Assembly (NCBI GenBank): GCA_031254095.1
Contig: JAIRVC010000146.1
Location: 1-7,138 of the forward strand
DNA length: 7,138 bases
DNA from: Acidobacteriota bacterium
GTDB taxonomy: Bacteria; Acidobacteriota; UBA6911
Direction of reading: 5' to 3'
The position numbers and the translations under genes were made by a program. How positions within the stretch are numbered: the first letter of the stretch is position 1; each line of letters begins with the position of its first letter. The notes under the pieces are model-generated. The model saw only the letters and a list, made by a program, of their open reading frames with translations. It did no database searches and was not told the DNA's origin. Below, piece after piece: positions 6,503 to 7,138 of this stretch.

Positions 6503-6511
6503 ATAATTCAT
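6488..6511 (-). pseudogene. Gene start cut off by the inverted-repeat element
   Basis: A strong Shine-Dalgarno, GGAGG (6525-6521), stands 9 bases before an ATG (6511-6509). After three codons (Met-Asn-Tyr) the frame enters the outer arm of the inverted repeat and stops at TAA, giving MNYGTTD. The quality of the initiation site and its place straight after a small coding frame suggest a third gene of that little operon, destroyed or replaced by the element. Nothing recognisable as its body appears on the far side (6326-6359). It could instead be a chance AGG-rich spacer. Confidence 0.3.
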
Positions 6512-6526
6512 TGACCGGTACCTCCG

Positions 6527-6694
6527 TTATTTTACCGCTTCATATTCCGCGACTATTTCCTCGGGACATATATAAACGATATGCCCGTCTATCTTGCATA
6601 TCAATGACATTGCCTCCGCCGAAGGATGGATAAGGGCGGATAAAGCTGCATTTTCGTTTCGGTTTGCATCTATAAAATTTCTGATAATCTCCAT
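6527..6694 (-). CDS. Small 55-residue hypothetical protein
   Basis: The frame starts MEIIRNFIDANRNENAALSA, ends EEIVAEYEAVK and stops at TAA (6529-6527). Its start codon overlaps the preceding stop by one base (TAATG), a typical arrangement for translational coupling. There is no independent Shine-Dalgarno. The composition is protein-like: an N-terminal amphipathic helix, a middle stretch with SLICKIDGHIVYIC (residues 30-43, two cysteines 10 residues apart) that would suit a beta hairpin, and an acidic C-terminal helix. I do not recognise a family. A Shine-Dalgarno and ATG follow 16-18 bases beyond its stop, so it looks like the middle of a small operon, perhaps a toxin-antitoxin-sized or accessory module. 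That last point is inference from size and coupling alone. Confidence 0.45.
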   Translation of the reverse strand: MEIIRNFIDANRNENAALSALIHPSAEAMSLICKIDGHIVYICPEEIVAEYEAVK

Positions 6695-6837
6695 TATTTT
6701 ATGTCAACTTTTTCAGCTACGAACCGTCCGAAGGCAGCCTCTGAATCACGCACAAAGTTTAATTCTACTGCGGAATCCCGTAAAATGGCATCGTTTTTCT
6801 TATGGAGTGTAATGTAATAACAGGCTGACGCCTGGCA
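6694..6837 (-). pseudogene. Coding-like frame without a good start (remnant or 5'-decayed small gene)
   Basis: Between an upstream TAA (6840-6838) and the TAA at 6696-6694 there are 47 open codons. The last part, LRDSAVELNFVRDSEAAFGR followed by FVAEKVDIK, reads like a real charged helical protein. No ATG occurs in frame; the only usual alternative is GTG at 6753, without a ribosome-binding site, and ATT at 6813 is unlikely. An ATG in another phase (near 6795) ends after eight codons. The stop overlaps the ATG of the 55-residue frame. The likely reading is the 3' part of a gene whose start was lost by frameshift or deletion, with its downstream partner still coupled. Family unknown. Confidence 0.3.
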
Positions 6838-6839
6838 TT
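6816..6839 (-). terminator. Weak intrinsic terminator candidate
   Basis: On the minus strand AAT-gc-CAGGC-gtca-GCCTG-tt-ATT folds into a 5-bp GC-rich stem with a 4-base loop, extended by three A-T pairs across a small mismatch. It is followed by a T/A-rich tail, TTATTACATT. It begins 26 bp beyond the stop of the truncated gene at 6865. The tail is not a clean T-run, so termination would be weak. Confidence 0.3.
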
Positions 6840-6864
6840 AATAATAGAGGGTTTTGGCAGGTTT

Positions 6865-7138
6865 TCAGTTGTCGGCTGCAACAATGCGAATTGTGGCAAT
6901 TGTTTGCGGAGGGATTGATTTATCCTTCGCGTCGATTACGAGCTCCCATTCCCCCGGCGCTGCCTGCGGCGGGATTTTAACGATGACGCCTCCCCGGAGG
7001 AAGTTCAGCGCTTGAATCTTAAGCGTCTTACGGTTTCTTTTTAATCGAATCCGCAGATCAGACGCATGTTTCACGGGAAAATGCCCGTATAAATTCAGCG
7101 CGTCCCCTGCTTGGGTATTAATGAGACCCGGAATCTGT
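6865..7138 (-). CDS. C-terminal part of an unidentified protein, possibly an Ig-like (IPT/TIG-type) domain
   Basis: The gene enters from the right edge of the window, so its start is missing; the visible 90 codons run from 7137 to the TGA at 6867-6865. A GTG at 7074 is internal, because the frame continues upstream as QIPGLINTQAGDALNLYGHF. The pattern of short beta-strands resembles a bacterial Ig-like/IPT fold: a Pro-Gly opening, AGDALNLYGHF, then IQALNFLRGGVIVKIPP, and the G-x-W-x-L-x-I strand (PGEWELVID) near the end, closing with TIATIRIVAADN. Such domains are common at the ends of exported or surface proteins. No anchor or sorting signal is seen at the C-terminus. The fold is a guess from strand pattern; the protein itself is not recognised. 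Confidence 0.55.
   Translation of the reverse strand, partial: QIPGLINTQAGDALNLYGHFPVKHASDLRIRLKRNRKTLKIQALNFLRGGVIVKIPPQAAPGEWELVIDAKDKSIPPQTIATIRIVAADN

Noticed and set aside
6436..6812. Plus-strand frames through the palindromic element and small-gene region
   Set aside because: They start inside the repeat and have no ribosome-binding site, while the minus strand shows coupled, protein-like frames with start signals.
1..7138. CRISPR array, tRNA genes or insertion sequence with transposase
   Set aside because: No regularly spaced direct repeats, no T-loop GGTTCRA in a cloverleaf context, and no transposase motifs were found in either strand.

Overview
This is a bacterial chromosomal window in which every recognisable gene is on the minus strand. 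Read in the direction of transcription (right to left) the order is: a truncated C-terminal part of an unrecognised, possibly Ig-like protein (6865-7138); a gene-poor stretch with two tiny coupled frames and a long inverted-repeat element (6326-6864); spmA and spmB; ppk1; trmFO; xerC; then about 590 bp without a recognisable gene but with what looks like a structured RNA leader (1-592).

The organism cannot be named from the sequence. A trmFO-xerC pair is typical of Bacillota-like genomes, and SpmA/SpmB are found in spore formers and in many non-sporulating anaerobes. The fairly GC-rich, Ala/Arg-rich coding (except ppk1) argues against a classic low-GC Bacillus or Clostridium. A Negativicutes- or Synergistota-like anaerobe is my best inference, at low confidence.

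Core genes. SpmA and SpmB are overlapping small membrane proteins of the nucleoside-recognition/gate family. Ppk1 makes inorganic polyphosphate and has all its catalytic residues. Its DNA is visibly more AT-rich than its neighbours. TrmFO makes ribothymidine-54 in tRNA. XerC is a tyrosine recombinase with an intact active site, probably the host chromosome-dimer resolvase. The genes are co-directional and closely spaced, but they serve separate housekeeping roles.

The unexplained material is between and beside these genes. (a) A ~143-bp near-palindromic element at 6360-6502 sits upstream of spmA; its end lies in the fourth codon of a frame that has a strong Shine-Dalgarno. (b) Two short minus-strand frames at 6527-6837 are joined by a TAATG stop/start overlap. 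(c) Tandem AGTGGCT heptamers flank the ppk1-trmFO pair and supply the last codons and stop of trmFO. (d) An extended -10 promoter, stacked hairpins and a 13-codon frame with a good Shine-Dalgarno lie at 129-397. (e) A cluster of alternating CTTTATG/CATAAAG half-sites lies at 63-119. No tRNA, rRNA, CRISPR array or transposase gene was found.
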